Source: Thermoleophilia bacterium (GTDB lineage Bacteria; Actinomycetota; Thermoleophilia; Gaiellales; Gaiellaceae). Taken from it: a stretch of DNA of 63,573 nucleotides. Below are positions 17,603 through 26,304 of this stretch, piece by piece (the first letter of the stretch is position 1; every line of letters begins with the position of its first letter). A program made the position numbers and the translations under genes. The DNA lies in contig SHVL01000004.1 in assembly GCA_009694305.1 (NCBI GenBank), positions 1-63,573 on the forward strand. The letters run 5' to 3'. Below the pieces are notes generated by a model. That model ran no database searches. It saw nothing but the letters and a program-made list of their open reading frames with translations, and had not been told where the DNA came from.

Positions 17603-18283
17603 TCAGCCGAGCAGGCGAAGGAGCCCGTCTGCGGTCAGCACGGCTCCCGAGCCGAGTGCGAGCCACACACGGACTTCCACGGCATGCGCCGTCAACCAGG
17701 ATTCGCCGCGCGCGAGGATCACGGATGCACGCTCTCCCGCTACGAGCACGAGACAGACGGGCACCGACACGAGTGCCGTCGCAACCGCGACATAGAAGAT
17801 GACGAGCGCCAACTCCTCGGCGGCAGCAAGACCCGCTCCGGTGACCAACGCCATCGCGAGAAGGGTGAGCACCAGCCGCTTCGGGCCTCCGAAGCCGAGC
17901 AGCCCTGCCATGGCAGCCGCCGCTACGGGCCCCAGCCGGCTGAGGTCGGCCAGGATCGAGCTGCTGCGGCCGCCACGCTCGGCGCCGGGCCGCGGAGGGG
18001 CATGCCGTTCCCACAATCCGGCCACGACAAGAGCAACACCGACGAGGAGTGTCAGCCAGTCCTCGACGGTCGAATGGGAGTCGAGGCGCGCGACGGCGGC
18101 CTGACCGACGAAGAAGCCCAGGACACAGGCAGCCAAGGTTCCGAGCACGAACCCGGCGAGGAAAGCGATGCCGTTGGTGCGCGGACGATCGCTCCGGATC
18201 GCGACGAGCGTCGTCGTCAGTGCCAGCGGACTCGCTGTGGCGATGATCGCGAAGAGAAGGACATGGCCGGCTACCCCGATCAT
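17603..18283 (-). CDS. GAP-family (sulfolipid-addressing-like) membrane protein
   Basis: A 226-residue protein with six helices, similar to the GAP/SfLAP proteins of actinobacteria. These resemble LysE exporters and include the mycobacterial sulfolipid-1-addressing protein. A hydrophilic middle (RHAPPRPGAERGGR) separates two three-helix halves, with LGFGGPKRLVLTLLA after it. ATG 18283 lies 50 bases after the phosphodiesterase gene stop, so the two are probably co-transcribed. A role in lipid or glycolipid export is family inference. Confidence 0.75.
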   Translation of the reverse strand: MIGVAGHVLLFAIIATASPLALTTTLVAIRSDRPRTNGIAFLAGFVLGTLAACVLGFFVGQAAVARLDSHSTVEDWLTLLVGVALVVAGLWERHAPPRPGAERGGRSSSILADLSRLGPVAAAAMAGLLGFGGPKRLVLTLLAMALVTGAGLAAAEELALVIFYVAVATALVSVPVCLVLVAGERASVILARGESWLTAHAVEVRVWLALGSGAVLTADGLLRLLG

Positions 18284-18332
18284 GGGGCGGCCGAGCGGGG
18301 CGTCCAGCCCTGGAGCCGTTGATGGCGGATGT

Positions 18333-20333
18333 CTATGCCTCGGTCGCTATGCCGTTGAGGTCGTTCCTCCAGCCGAGCAGAGTCTCATGGACAGATGCCG
18401 CACCGATGAGCTCCGGCGATCGCACCTCCAGCTCGGTCGGGTGCAGGATAAACGGTCGCGTCTGCGGGCCGCCGATGCCGCCGTGGAACGAGATCAGCTC
18501 CTCGAACGCACAGCCCGTCTCGAGGGAGGGGTCGTAGAAGCTGCCGATCATGATGTCGGCGACATGGGTGAACCCGTCGGTACGGAGCAGGTGCTGTGAG
18601 GCCGTAGGTGAGAAGAGCGCGAGCGGATCCTCGCCCTCGACACGCCCGTCGGCGAGGTAGCGCGTGCCGTTGCCACCGAGTACCAGCGGCCCGTGCTCGG
18701 ACGAGCGGACGAGCAGCCAGCCGACATGCGGGTGGTTGCGAAGCGTCGGGATCAGATCGGGGTGACGGTCATCCATCTCCTCGAGCGTCAGTCGGCGGCG
18801 CTCCTCCATCAGGTAGACGAGCCCGAGGTTGCCCGACCCCATCACGACGACATCCCTGTCGGAGACATCGTTCTTCCCATGCTTCTCACCCAGCGACTTG
18901 CCGGTCGCCTCGCCTAACGCATTCCCGACCACGAAGCCCTGTTCGTCGCCGCCCACGACGCCGGCAACGGTGCCTCGCGCAAGCGAGCGCCCGACGAGCT
19001 CATCGAGCCCATAGCCGTTGCGCTGCTTGAATGTCGCGCCCTGGGTCTGACCGTGATCCGAGAGGACGACGATGGAATACGGCCGCGGGGCGTACGGGCG
19101 CGCACGCTCGATCCGGCCGAACTGCTGGTCGAGCTTGCGCAGCGCCTCTAGCGTGTCCGCCCGCTCGAGGCCCGAGTGGTGCGCAACCTCGTCGTAGCTC
19201 GAGAACGTCGCGTAGATCGCGGGCCTTCCCTTCAGCATGTCTCCGAGAACGCCGTAGACAATGAGGTCGCGAACAAAGACGCAGAGCGCGCCCCGCATCA
19301 ACGGGTAGTAGCCGCCGCGGTGGCCGCGGGGAAGGACGTTACGCCGTTTTGCGCGGCTCGAGGCAGAGATCTCGAGGAAGACCTCCCAGAAGAAGAGCAC
19401 GAAGACGCGCGTCACGTTGAAGCCGTTGGAGAGAAATGCCGCATAACCGGGGTTCGCTCCCTTCTCCGCATCCATCCGGCTGACGGTGAGGATCACGTGC
19501 TCGGCCTCTCCCGAGAGCAGGTTGCCACGGCTCGCGCCACCGTTGGCGAGCAGTCCGTGGCCGGCATGCCGACGCTCGATCTCCGCGCAGTCGGCGGGCG
19601 CCGAGCACGTCATCGTCGTCGCCGTCTCCTTCTCGACCCAACGGAAGGCGGGGATGTCGTCATTCGATCCGAGCAGGATGCCGGCCTGCGAGGCTCCTGT
19701 CTGTGACGAGAGATCTGTCTCCCACTCGGTCAGGGTGTAGCCTCCGTCCTCGAGCCAGCGGGCCATCACCGGAACATTGCCGTCGCGCATCGCCCGCTGC
19801 AGGACGGGCAGCGCCAGCCCGTCGATCTCCAGATAGATGATACCCGGGGCATCGGTCTCGACCCGCTCCCCGGAGCGTCGGGCGATCCGCTGGATGACGC
19901 GGAGCGTGTAGGTGTCGTCATCGTTGGTTCCGAGGACGACGTCGAGCACGACCGACACCGCCGACGCGACGAGAGCGACGAGGAGTGCCGCCCAGAACGA
20001 GCCGATGTAGAGGTTGCCTTCCGTTATCTGGTCGGCGGCGAGGAGCATCAGGGCATCGAGGGCGAGGACGAGCAGGAGTCCGACAACGAGGATCCACGGG
20101 AGCCGCAGAGCTGCGACGGCCGGTGGCAGGAGCGCGTTCAGGACGGCGATCACTGCTGCCGCGAAGAAGGCGGCCGAGAAGTCGAGGGCTGTCGCATCGG
20201 GGACGATCCAGACGGCGACGAGCAGCGCCACCGTGGCGAGCAGCCAGGAGACCAGGAGGCGGACGGGCCCGAACCGGGGGCGCTTCGGGCCCCAGACAGG
20301 CATCTCGGCGCGTACCGGCGGCGTCCGCGTCAT
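18333..20333 (-). CDS. Phage-holin-like membrane domain fused to alkaline-phosphatase-superfamily phosphodiesterase
   Basis: A 666-residue protein. The first 140 residues hold four helices of the actinobacterial 'phage holin family' type (holin-like in fold only). The rest is a metal-dependent phosphatase/phosphodiesterase domain: metal-binding IYLEIDGLALPVL, nucleophile Thr in SSQTGASQAGILLGS, YDEVAHHSGLE and VVLSDHGQTQG, the usual Asp/His ligands of the nucleotide pyrophosphatase group. It has no CxPxR, so it is not a formylglycine sulfatase. The active site should face outside. ATG 20333 follows the ClC stop by 19 bases; the pair is probably one operon. Confidence 0.82.
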   Translation of the reverse strand: MTRTPPVRAEMPVWGPKRPRFGPVRLLVSWLLATVALLVAVWIVPDATALDFSAAFFAAAVIAVLNALLPPAVAALRLPWILVVGLLLVLALDALMLLAADQITEGNLYIGSFWAALLVALVASAVSVVLDVVLGTNDDDTYTLRVIQRIARRSGERVETDAPGIIYLEIDGLALPVLQRAMRDGNVPVMARWLEDGGYTLTEWETDLSSQTGASQAGILLGSNDDIPAFRWVEKETATTMTCSAPADCAEIERRHAGHGLLANGGASRGNLLSGEAEHVILTVSRMDAEKGANPGYAAFLSNGFNVTRVFVLFFWEVFLEISASSRAKRRNVLPRGHRGGYYPLMRGALCVFVRDLIVYGVLGDMLKGRPAIYATFSSYDEVAHHSGLERADTLEALRKLDQQFGRIERARPYAPRPYSIVVLSDHGQTQGATFKQRNGYGLDELVGRSLARGTVAGVVGGDEQGFVVGNALGEATGKSLGEKHGKNDVSDRDVVVMGSGNLGLVYLMEERRRLTLEEMDDRHPDLIPTLRNHPHVGWLLVRSSEHGPLVLGGNGTRYLADGRVEGEDPLALFSPTASQHLLRTDGFTHVADIMIGSFYDPSLETGCAFEELISFHGGIGGPQTRPFILHPTELEVRSPELIGAASVHETLLGWRNDLNGIATEA

Positions 20334-20352
20334 CGTCGTGCAGGCCTGCGGG

Positions 20353-21690
20353 TCACGACGTAGCCGGCTGCGCCCCGAGCGCAGTAGCGGGGGCAGAGGC
20401 AGGGGCGAGTCGCGCGGTGACGACATGCGAGACGACCACCGCAACGATCACGAACGGCATCAGGGTCAGGCCGTCGGCCTGAAGAAAGAGCGTCACGAGG
20501 AGGACGGACGCGAGCGGCAGTCCCAGCATGGCAACCGTCATCGCACCGATGCCTAGCGCGACACCTACGATCATGGGCAGGCCCGGAAGATGGGACAGTG
20601 CTATGCCTCCCACGGCCCCGATGAACATGGCCGGGAAGATGGGCCCGCCACGGAACCCACCGAGCGCCACCGAATAGGCGAGGCCCTTGCAGAGAAAGAG
20701 CAGCACGAGCGAGCCCACCGTCCATCCGGCAGCATTTTCGACAAGCAAGGGAAGCGCGTTCTCGCCGGAGAAGAGCACGTCGGAGGAACTCCTCCCGGTT
20801 GCTTCCACATAGACGAGGACGAGGACGCCGATGACCAGTCCCGCAACAGGGGTCAGCAGCAGCATCCGCCGCTCGATGATCCCCTGAAGCAGTAACGCGA
20901 CCCTCCGGATACACGTGCCGATGATCGCTGCGGCGACACCTATCGCGATCGCCCAGAGGAACTCGGCACCGGTCGGGTTCCCGGCCGGTGGGATATCCGG
21001 GATCGCGAGCGAGAACGAGCCGATGCCCGTCCAGTTGTTGAGCCCGACGAAAACGAGCGACCCGATCCCGGCAGCGAGAAATCCCGGCAGGAGCACGACG
21101 CCCATCATTCCTCCGCCGAGCCCCACGGCCTCCATCATCAGAAAAGCCCCCGCGAGGGGCGATCCGAAGAGGGCACTGACGGCCGCGAAGCTACCTGCGG
21201 CACCCACGACGATGCTGGCCGTCTCGGGCGCATCGTGCTTGAGCAGGTGGACGGCAAGAACGCCGATGCCGCCGCCGAGTGCTATCAGAGGTGCCTCCGG
21301 GCCGAGCACGACCCCGAGACCGAGGGCCGCCAACGACGCGAGGATGATGCCGGGGAGCTCGATCGGCAGGACAGGGCCCGACGCCTTGAATCCCTCTGCA
21401 GGCCGGTGCCCGCCCGTCCCCGGCAGGAACCGGATCGTCAGCGCAACCAGCAGGCCACTGAGAGCGAGGAACGGAATCGACCACCAGGCGGGTTGGGTGT
21501 CGAATCCGAGCTCGCCGGGAAGGGTTCCGTACACGTAGTGCTGCACCTCGGCAACACCTTTGAGGAAGAGCAGTGCAGCCACCGCTACCGGAATCCCGAT
21601 GATCGCGCCGAGCGCGAGCAGCATCACGTAGCCCCGGCTTCGCAGAAGGGCTGCCGGATCGGTGGGAGTGAAGTCTGCCAGATCGGTCAC
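20353..21690 (-). CDS. ClC-family chloride channel/antiporter
   Basis: A 445-residue membrane protein with the ClC motifs: GVVLGPEAPLIALGG, whose Glu is the gating glutamate, and GGFRGGPIFPAMFIGA, lining the anion path. The first motif has P-E-A-P in place of the more usual R-E-G-P, and the central GSGIP-type motif is not obvious, so anion selectivity may differ. It has no C-terminal CBS pair. GTG 21690 is preceded by AAGGA with five-base spacing. It heads a transcript continuing into the phosphodiesterase gene. Confidence 0.88.
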   Translation of the reverse strand: MTDLADFTPTDPAALLRSRGYVMLLALGAIIGIPVAVAALLFLKGVAEVQHYVYGTLPGELGFDTQPAWWSIPFLALSGLLVALTIRFLPGTGGHRPAEGFKASGPVLPIELPGIILASLAALGLGVVLGPEAPLIALGGGIGVLAVHLLKHDAPETASIVVGAAGSFAAVSALFGSPLAGAFLMMEAVGLGGGMMGVVLLPGFLAAGIGSLVFVGLNNWTGIGSFSLAIPDIPPAGNPTGAEFLWAIAIGVAAAIIGTCIRRVALLLQGIIERRMLLLTPVAGLVIGVLVLVYVEATGRSSSDVLFSGENALPLLVENAAGWTVGSLVLLFLCKGLAYSVALGGFRGGPIFPAMFIGAVGGIALSHLPGLPMIVGVALGIGAMTVAMLGLPLASVLLVTLFLQADGLTLMPFVIVAVVVSHVVTARLAPASAPATALGAQPATS

Positions 21691-21720
21691 AGTGTCCTTG
21701 GTGCCGGGGTGAAGAGGCTC

Positions 21721-21750
21721 CCGGGGTGGCCGAGAGAGCCACCACCCCGG
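21721..21750 (-). terminator. Hairpin after the DUF6325 gene
   Basis: CCGGGGTGG and CCACCCCGG form perfect 9-bp arms around a 12-base loop. It lies just after the DUF6325 stop and before the ClC start. There is no U-run, so efficiency is uncertain. Confidence 0.55.
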
Positions 21751-21764
21751 ACTCCACTCTTGAT

Positions 21765-22268
21765 TTAGCCAGCGGCCGCTTCAACGCCGATGGCAATCAG
21801 GTCACTGGCATGGATCCACTCGTCGGCAAGCGCCGTACCACCTGCTTCGACGATAGCGTTGCGGAGCGGAATCGCCCAGAGGTGCTCGAGCAGGATGATC
21901 GCTGCCGTCGAGTCGTTCGGGATCGCATCCGCGATGTAGAGGGCGTCCTCCTCCGGAATCAGGTGGCCGTCCGCCATCGCCTCGGAGCCGAGCTCGGCTC
22001 CGGCCTCGATCGCATCCTCGTCACCCTCGCCCACGCCGAACCCGACCAGTGCGCCGGCGATCGCGCCCATCTCCGTGGCTTCGTCCTGGCTGAGGTCACT
22101 CACCTGGAGGGCGGTGATGTTGCCCTCGGCGTCCTTCTGCACGACGAGTGCATCGACGATCTTGACGAACTCGTGCTCGCGCAGCCGATCGAGCTCGGCA
22201 GCGATCTTGCCGGTGAAGTTCGGCTCGGCGAATCCGAGCACGAGCATCTGTACAGGACCAATAGCCAT
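21765..22268 (-). CDS. DUF1269/DUF6325-type protein
   Basis: A 167-residue protein starting MAIGPVQMLVLGF with the phrase EPNFTGKIAAELDRL, typical of the DUF6325 (formerly DUF1269-like) group. These are small, acidic, alanine- and glycine-rich proteins with a glycine-rich middle (AIAGALVGFGVGEGDEDA) that may insert in or lie on membranes. They often sit beside SHOCT proteins, as here. Ribosome site GGAGGGGAG precedes ATG 22268. Molecular function unknown; a stress role is only suggested by the gene pairing. Confidence 0.8.
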   Translation of the reverse strand: MAIGPVQMLVLGFAEPNFTGKIAAELDRLREHEFVKIVDALVVQKDAEGNITALQVSDLSQDEATEMGAIAGALVGFGVGEGDEDAIEAGAELGSEAMADGHLIPEEDALYIADAIPNDSTAAIILLEHLWAIPLRNAIVEAGGTALADEWIHASDLIAIGVEAAAG

Positions 22269-22285
22269 TGTTCACTCCCCTCCGC

Positions 22286-22573
22286 TCACGAAGCTGAAAG
22301 CAGCTTCTGCTTCTGCATGTCGAATTCCGCCTGCGTCAGCACGCCCTCGTCGAGCAGCTTCTTCAGGTTCTCGAGCTGGGTGACCATGTCATTCCCACCG
22401 GCCGAGGGCGCAGCCGCAGCCGGCGGTGCCTGCTGCGCCTGAAGGTCTGCGATCTGCTGATTCTGTTGCGCCTCGGCTTCCTTCCCCTCCGCAGACTTCG
22501 TGCCTGCGTGGTGTGCGACGACGGCGACTCCGCCGACCATAGCTGCGCGCCTGAGCGGTCTTCTTCTCATCAT
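22286..22573 (-). CDS. SHOCT-domain protein
   Basis: A 95-residue protein. The basic N-terminus (MMRRRPLRRAAMVGGVAVV) with a weak hydrophobic stretch suggests membrane association. A Gln/Ala-rich linker follows, and then the C-terminal SHOCT motif QLENLKKLLDEGVLTQAEFD (about residues 67-86), which usually mediates oligomerisation. GGGAGAG lies upstream of ATG 22573 (22570 is an equal alternative). It is 17 bases upstream of the DUF6325 gene and surely co-transcribed. Confidence 0.8.
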   Translation of the reverse strand: MMRRRPLRRAAMVGGVAVVAHHAGTKSAEGKEAEAQQNQQIADLQAQQAPPAAAAPSAGGNDMVTQLENLKKLLDEGVLTQAEFDMQKQKLLSAS

Positions 22574-22726
22574 CTCGGGTGCTCTCCCTTCGTCTCGTGC
22601 ACTGCCCACGACTTCGCCGTGACCGGACACCAAGCGTACGCGATCCTGCAGTCCCGTGATGCTCTACGGGGCGCCTGCACGAGACGACGGTCAGCCAGAT
22701 GCGGCCGAGATGAGCCGCGCGGCTCG

Positions 22727-22732
22727 TAGGAT
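22727..22732 (+). promoter_or_regulatory. -10 box TAGGAT of the GNAT gene
   Basis: Six bases before an ATC codon at 22739, where the N-terminus of the GNAT protein appears to begin. The TAG inside the box is also an in-frame stop, which limits how far upstream translation can begin. Confidence 0.5.
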
Positions 22733-22738
22733 TCGCGT

Positions 22739-23287
22739 ATCGACACGCCGATCCCCTACCCGGAGCCTCCGCTCACAGGCCCGTTGTTCGTCCTCCGCCC
22801 CTTCCGTGAGGGCGATTTCGATGCCGCGCTCGACCTCCAGCGCGACACGGCCGCGTCGCGCTGGGTACCGGCCTTGCCGGCAACCGACGGTGCCGGAGTC
22901 GAGGCAGTCTACGACGAGTGGCGCCGGGAGGGGAGCTTGCTCCATCTCGTGATCGCCGACCTCCGGAACGACAGGTACCTCGGCGAGGCGATGCTGGCGC
23001 TCACAGAGCACGGGGTGGGTGAGGTCGGATGCTGTGTCGTTCCGGCCCAACGCGGCCGCGGGATCGCCGTCGGGGCGCTCCGCGCGCTTACCAACTGGTC
23101 ATTTGCCACTATCGGCCTCGGCCGCGTGCAGGTGTTCGTCGCCACCGGGAATGCTGCCGCACTACGGCTCGCAGGGCGTGCGGGATTCCAGCGGGAAGGC
23201 GTGCTGCGCTCGTACTGGGAGATCGAGGGAACACGGGTGGATGCGGTCGTGCTGGCGCGCATTGCGGGCGACGAACGACAGGCGTGA
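22739..23287 (+). CDS. GNAT-family N-acetyltransferase, apparent AUC start
   Basis: Transfers an acetyl group from acetyl-CoA to an amine; the target is unknown. The acetyl-CoA loop is visible as VPAQRGRGIAVGALRAL (V-x-x-x-x-RGRG-x-A), followed by NAAALRLAGRAGFQREGVLR. The N-terminal stretch DTPIPYPEPPLTGPLFVLRPF matches the usual opening of this GNAT subgroup. It lies upstream of the first standard start, TTG 22784, but after an in-frame TAG at 22727. ATC 22739 is the codon placed for a leaderless start (182 residues). TTG 22784 gives a 167-residue alternative missing the conserved opening. Confidence 0.8.
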   Translation: MDTPIPYPEPPLTGPLFVLRPFREGDFDAALDLQRDTAASRWVPALPATDGAGVEAVYDEWRREGSLLHLVIADLRNDRYLGEAMLALTEHGVGEVGCCVVPAQRGRGIAVGALRALTNWSFATIGLGRVQVFVATGNAAALRLAGRAGFQREGVLRSYWEIEGTRVDAVVLARIAGDERQA

Positions 23288-23302
23288 TCCCACCCCACTC
23301 AT

Positions 23303-23581
23303 CTAGGCCGAGGCGTAGCGCTCCCTGGCGGCCTTTGACGAGTACGTGGCGAGATCGGCAAACAGGCCGAGTGCAACGAGAAGCCAGCCGATGCCCGAAA
23401 CGCCGTTCATTGGCCCCCAGGCGACGAGATAGGCAAGCGTCGTCCAAGGCAGGAACAGCAGTCCGAGCAGCGGCAAGAGGAGACTCGAGAAGGCCGCGTC
23501 AACCGTGTCGCCGAGGATCCACCAGAGCAGGAGCACAAAACGCGGGCCAATAAGGCCTGCAAAGAGCACGAGACAGCACAT
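23303..23581 (-). CDS. Small membrane protein, 92 residues
   Basis: Starts MCCLVLFAGLIGPRFVLLLWW and has three hydrophobic segments with a WGPMNGVSGIGWL loop, resembling the small YccF/YqaE-like membrane proteins often annotated as hypothetical. ATG 23581 lies eight bases after TAGCGT; the longer reading to 23686 adds a Arg/Cys-rich stretch that overlaps the divergent K+ channel gene. Function unknown. Confidence 0.6.
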   Translation of the reverse strand: MCCLVLFAGLIGPRFVLLLWWILGDTVDAAFSSLLLPLLGLLFLPWTTLAYLVAWGPMNGVSGIGWLLVALGLFADLATYSSKAARERYASA

Positions 23582-23589
23582 GGCAGGAG

Positions 23590-23595
23590 ACGCTA
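23590..23595 (-). promoter_or_regulatory. -10 box TAGCGT of the 92-residue membrane protein
   Basis: Eight bases before ATG 23581, slightly farther than most such pairs in the window. Confidence 0.4.
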
Positions 23596-23677
23596 CCGGA
23601 CGCGGCACCCTGGCACAAGCCCCGTCTCGGCCTCGGCCTCGGCAGGAGTTAGCGATGCAGTTGCGAAATCGAGCAGC

Positions 23678-24124
23678 ATGGCTCATGAATCAAAGCAGGA
23701 GAAGCAACTCGAGCGCTGGCTCTCCCACGCGTCGAGCCCGCGCAAGGCGGCGCTCGTGATCGCATCCGTGACGGCCTCCTTGACGATCGTCGCCGGTGTG
23801 CTGATGCGGATAGTAGAACACACGGGTTTCCCGACAGTCAACTCCGGTCTGTGGTGGGCCGTCCAGACGGTGACAACGGTCGGCTACGGCGATCACGTTC
23901 CGGTGACCGGAGCAGGCCAGATCCTGGCGTCGGCCGTCATGTTGCTCGGACTCGGCTTCGTGGCGGTGATCACCGCCTCGATCACGGGCGCATTCGTGGC
24001 CCGTTCACGCAACGAGCAGCAGGACGCGTGGGCTATCCGACAGGGGAAAAACTCCACCGCCGAGTTACAACAGGTCGGGGAGCGCCTCACGCGGATCGAG
24101 GAGCTGTTGCGCGCACGACCGTAG
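23678..24124 (+). CDS. Two-helix potassium channel
   Basis: A 148-residue KcsA-like channel subunit: outer helix about residues 24-43, pore helix, selectivity filter TVGYGD at residues 67-72, inner helix about 84-108, then a hydrophilic C-terminal tail with a coiled-coil pattern (ELQQVGERLTRIEELL) that would help tetramer assembly. It works as a tetramer in the cytoplasmic membrane. No regulatory RCK domain is attached. ATG 23678 has only a weak ribosome site; an ATG 15 bases further in is possible. Confidence 0.92.
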   Translation: MAHESKQEKQLERWLSHASSPRKAALVIASVTASLTIVAGVLMRIVEHTGFPTVNSGLWWAVQTVTTVGYGDHVPVTGAGQILASAVMLLGLGFVAVITASITGAFVARSRNEQQDAWAIRQGKNSTAELQQVGERLTRIEELLRARP

Positions 24125-24146
24125 CCCCGCCGGCCTGGATCCCGGC

Positions 24147-24782
24147 TCACGCAACGATGCGGTACACCTGGAATACCTCTGCGAGCTCCCGGTTTACGTT
24201 TGCGCCGTGCACCCTGGCGAGGTTCCAGATGTACTCCGCATTCGCATAACGGCGGTGCTGCTGCGAGGCGTAGCACTCCACCGCGGCGACCTTGCGCTCG
24301 AGGTGGCGCTGCTCGAGCGCGATGTAGGCGCCGTAGGAGAAGTCGAAGTTGTTCCAGGGGATCTCGTAGCCGAGGATCGTCGTCCGCTTGAAGGCGCGTA
24401 GCCCCTCCTGGGCAATCGTCTGATGATCCTGGTGGACGTCGTGATGGGACGGCTGGAAGACGATGTCCGGCCTCCACTCCTCCCACAACGCGACGAGCAG
24501 CTCGAGGATGTCCTGACGACGCTCGGGAAACGTGCGGACGTCGAAGTCGTGCACCGTGAGGTGCGACTCGGGAATCCCGAGCTCGGCCGTCGCCTCACGC
24601 ACCTCGCGTGCCAGGGTGTCCGGCGGGAAGCCGGGCGGCAGCGAGCGGGTCGCGATCGAGAACGCGACATAGCGAACCTCGCAGCCCGCCTCGACGAGCC
24701 GAGCCGTCGTGCCACCGCAACCGAACTCACCGTCGTCGGTGTGTGGCGCAAGAACGAGCGCGCGCTGGCAGCCGGTGATCAT
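24147..24782 (-). CDS. PIG-L family (LmbE-like) deacetylase
   Basis: Zinc-dependent N-deacetylase of the LmbE/MshB/PIG-L type, 211 residues. Metal ligands are seen in LAPHTDDGEFGCGG (a PHTDD variant of the PHPDDE motif) and PSHHDVHQDHQT. It could act on a sugar-linked N-acetyl group; the neighbouring glycan genes fit surface-polysaccharide modification, and thiol-cofactor biosynthesis is less supported by context. ATG 24782 is six bases after TATGCT. Confidence 0.88.
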   Translation of the reverse strand: MITGCQRALVLAPHTDDGEFGCGGTTARLVEAGCEVRYVAFSIATRSLPPGFPPDTLAREVREATAELGIPESHLTVHDFDVRTFPERRQDILELLVALWEEWRPDIVFQPSHHDVHQDHQTIAQEGLRAFKRTTILGYEIPWNNFDFSYGAYIALEQRHLERKVAAVECYASQQHRRYANAEYIWNLARVHGANVNRELAEVFQVYRIVA

Positions 24783-24788
24783 CGCACG

Positions 24789-24794
24789 AGCATA
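24789..24794 (-). promoter_or_regulatory. -10 box TATGCT of the PIG-L deacetylase gene
   Basis: Six bases before ATG 24782, in the 52-base gap after the O-antigen ligase stop. Confidence 0.55.
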
Positions 24795-24834
24795 GTCTCA
24801 CGGGCGCGAGAGCCGTCACCACTGACCCTGGTCG

Positions 24835-26304
24835 TCATTCTGTTTCGAGCTCCTCGACCCGGCGCACGGGCTTCTTCGGCACCAGTGACACCACGCCGAC
24901 TAGCCCGAGGAGCGCCCAGGTCATCGGATCCTCGACGAACGCGGCGTAGAAGAGGCTGTGCACGACGATCGCTACAAGGGCGATCCCGACAGCGAGTGAT
25001 GCGCGCGACGTGAACCCGCGGCCCAGGTGGATCAGCGTTGCGACGAGTGAAGCGGCGATGAGCCAGCACAGGAGGCCCAGGCCGACGATGCCGCCCTCGG
25101 CGGCGATCGTGATCGGCGTCGTGTGGGACGCCACGCGCTTCGGATCGTTCCCCTCCACTCCCGTTCGCGCGGCGTACGCGCGTCGGAAGCCTCCGACGCC
25201 GATGCCTGCGACCGGGTTGTCGAACGCAATCCGGATCCCCTGGGAGACGAGATTCGAGCGGCCACTCGTCACCTTGTTCAACCCGCCCCTCGATTTCCCG
25301 GCCACCTCCTCGCGCACCTGCGGTATCGCCAGCGAAACAACGACTGTGAGCATGCCGAGCGCAACGAGTGCAACGACGCCCCGGCGGCCCCAAGCAACGG
25401 CAGATGCGACCACCACCCCCACAGCGAGGGCCACGAAGCTCGACTGGGAGAAGGAGATGGCGAGCCCGAACCACGTTGCCACGACAACCGCGTAGAGGAC
25501 GATGCTGCGACGCCCGGAGACGCCACCGAGGAGGATTCCCGCCAGCGTCACGAGTATCGCCACCGCGAGGTAGCGGCCATAGATCGAGGGGTCCCAGAAG
25601 ACCGAGTTGACGCGGAAGAACGGCGCGTAGGCGTTCCCGACGATCACGTTGGGGTTCCAGAAGACGTCTTGCGTCACCCACTGGTAGCTCCCGACAGCGG
25701 CGTAGGCGAGAGCGGTCACGACGAGTCCGCCCCACAGCCAGGTGAGCCAGCGACCCCGCCACGGAAGCCGGGCGAATCCGAGCGCAAGCAGGCCGAACGG
25801 CAGCACGAAGGCGGCCAGGAAGATGGCGCCCTTCTTCAGGTCGAGCGTCCATGCGAGCGAGAGGCCGAGCCAGAAGACGAAGGCGGCGAGCGGCCAGGCG
25901 ATCGGCCCGAACTCTCGGGAGCGGGTATCGCCGGTGATCAGTCGCCACCCGAGGGCCAGCGCAAGCGCTGCCACGACACCGTAGAGCGGCAAGAGCAGGT
26001 TGGCCCGCTCCGAGCCGATGTCGACCGGCAACCTCATGGGAATGCAGATGAGTGTCAGGAAGGCGAGCGCGTACGGGTACCGGCTGAGAACGAAGGCCAG
26101 CGTCGTGACCACAACGAAGCCTCCGGCTGCCCCGGCGAGGAGGAGCGTCCTGCTGACGTCGGGGACGAGATAGAGCGCCAGTCCAGCGAGCCCGAGGGCC
26201 CAGGCAGCGAGGCCGACGATGCGAAGACTCCGGCGGGTGGCGACGAAGAGCAGGGCCAACCCCGCGCAGCCGATCGGACCAGCGATCTGCGCGACCAGGC
26301 TCAC
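24835..26304 (-). CDS. O-antigen ligase/polymerase-like membrane protein (Wzy_C)
   Basis: A 489-residue protein with ten to twelve helices and a large external loop. The Wzy_C region holds AISFSQSSFVALAVG, GIRIAFDNPVAGIGVGGFRRAY and SHTTPITIAAEGGIVGLGLL, the usual motif spread of WaaL/Wzy proteins that join undecaprenyl-linked glycans to an acceptor or to one another. GTG 26304 overlaps the TGA of the Ig-like exported protein (GTGA); the longer reading from 26448 lies inside that gene. The exact glycan is unknown. Confidence 0.85.
   Translation of the reverse strand: MSLVAQIAGPIGCAGLALLFVATRRSLRIVGLAAWALGLAGLALYLVPDVSRTLLLAGAAGGFVVVTTLAFVLSRYPYALAFLTLICIPMRLPVDIGSERANLLLPLYGVVAALALALGWRLITGDTRSREFGPIAWPLAAFVFWLGLSLAWTLDLKKGAIFLAAFVLPFGLLALGFARLPWRGRWLTWLWGGLVVTALAYAAVGSYQWVTQDVFWNPNVIVGNAYAPFFRVNSVFWDPSIYGRYLAVAILVTLAGILLGGVSGRRSIVLYAVVVATWFGLAISFSQSSFVALAVGVVVASAVAWGRRGVVALVALGMLTVVVSLAIPQVREEVAGKSRGGLNKVTSGRSNLVSQGIRIAFDNPVAGIGVGGFRRAYAARTGVEGNDPKRVASHTTPITIAAEGGIVGLGLLCWLIAASLVATLIHLGRGFTSRASLAVGIALVAIVVHSLFYAAFVEDPMTWALLGLVGVVSLVPKKPVRRVEELETE

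Noticed and set aside
18333-20333. Possible sulfatase partner of the FGE
   Set aside because: The alkaline-phosphatase-type domain has a Thr/Ser nucleophile (SSQTGASQ) and no CxPxR, so it cannot be an FGE target.
21721-21750. Considered as an operator for the ClC gene
   Set aside because: GC-rich perfect hairpin placed right after a stop codon; termination is the simpler reading.
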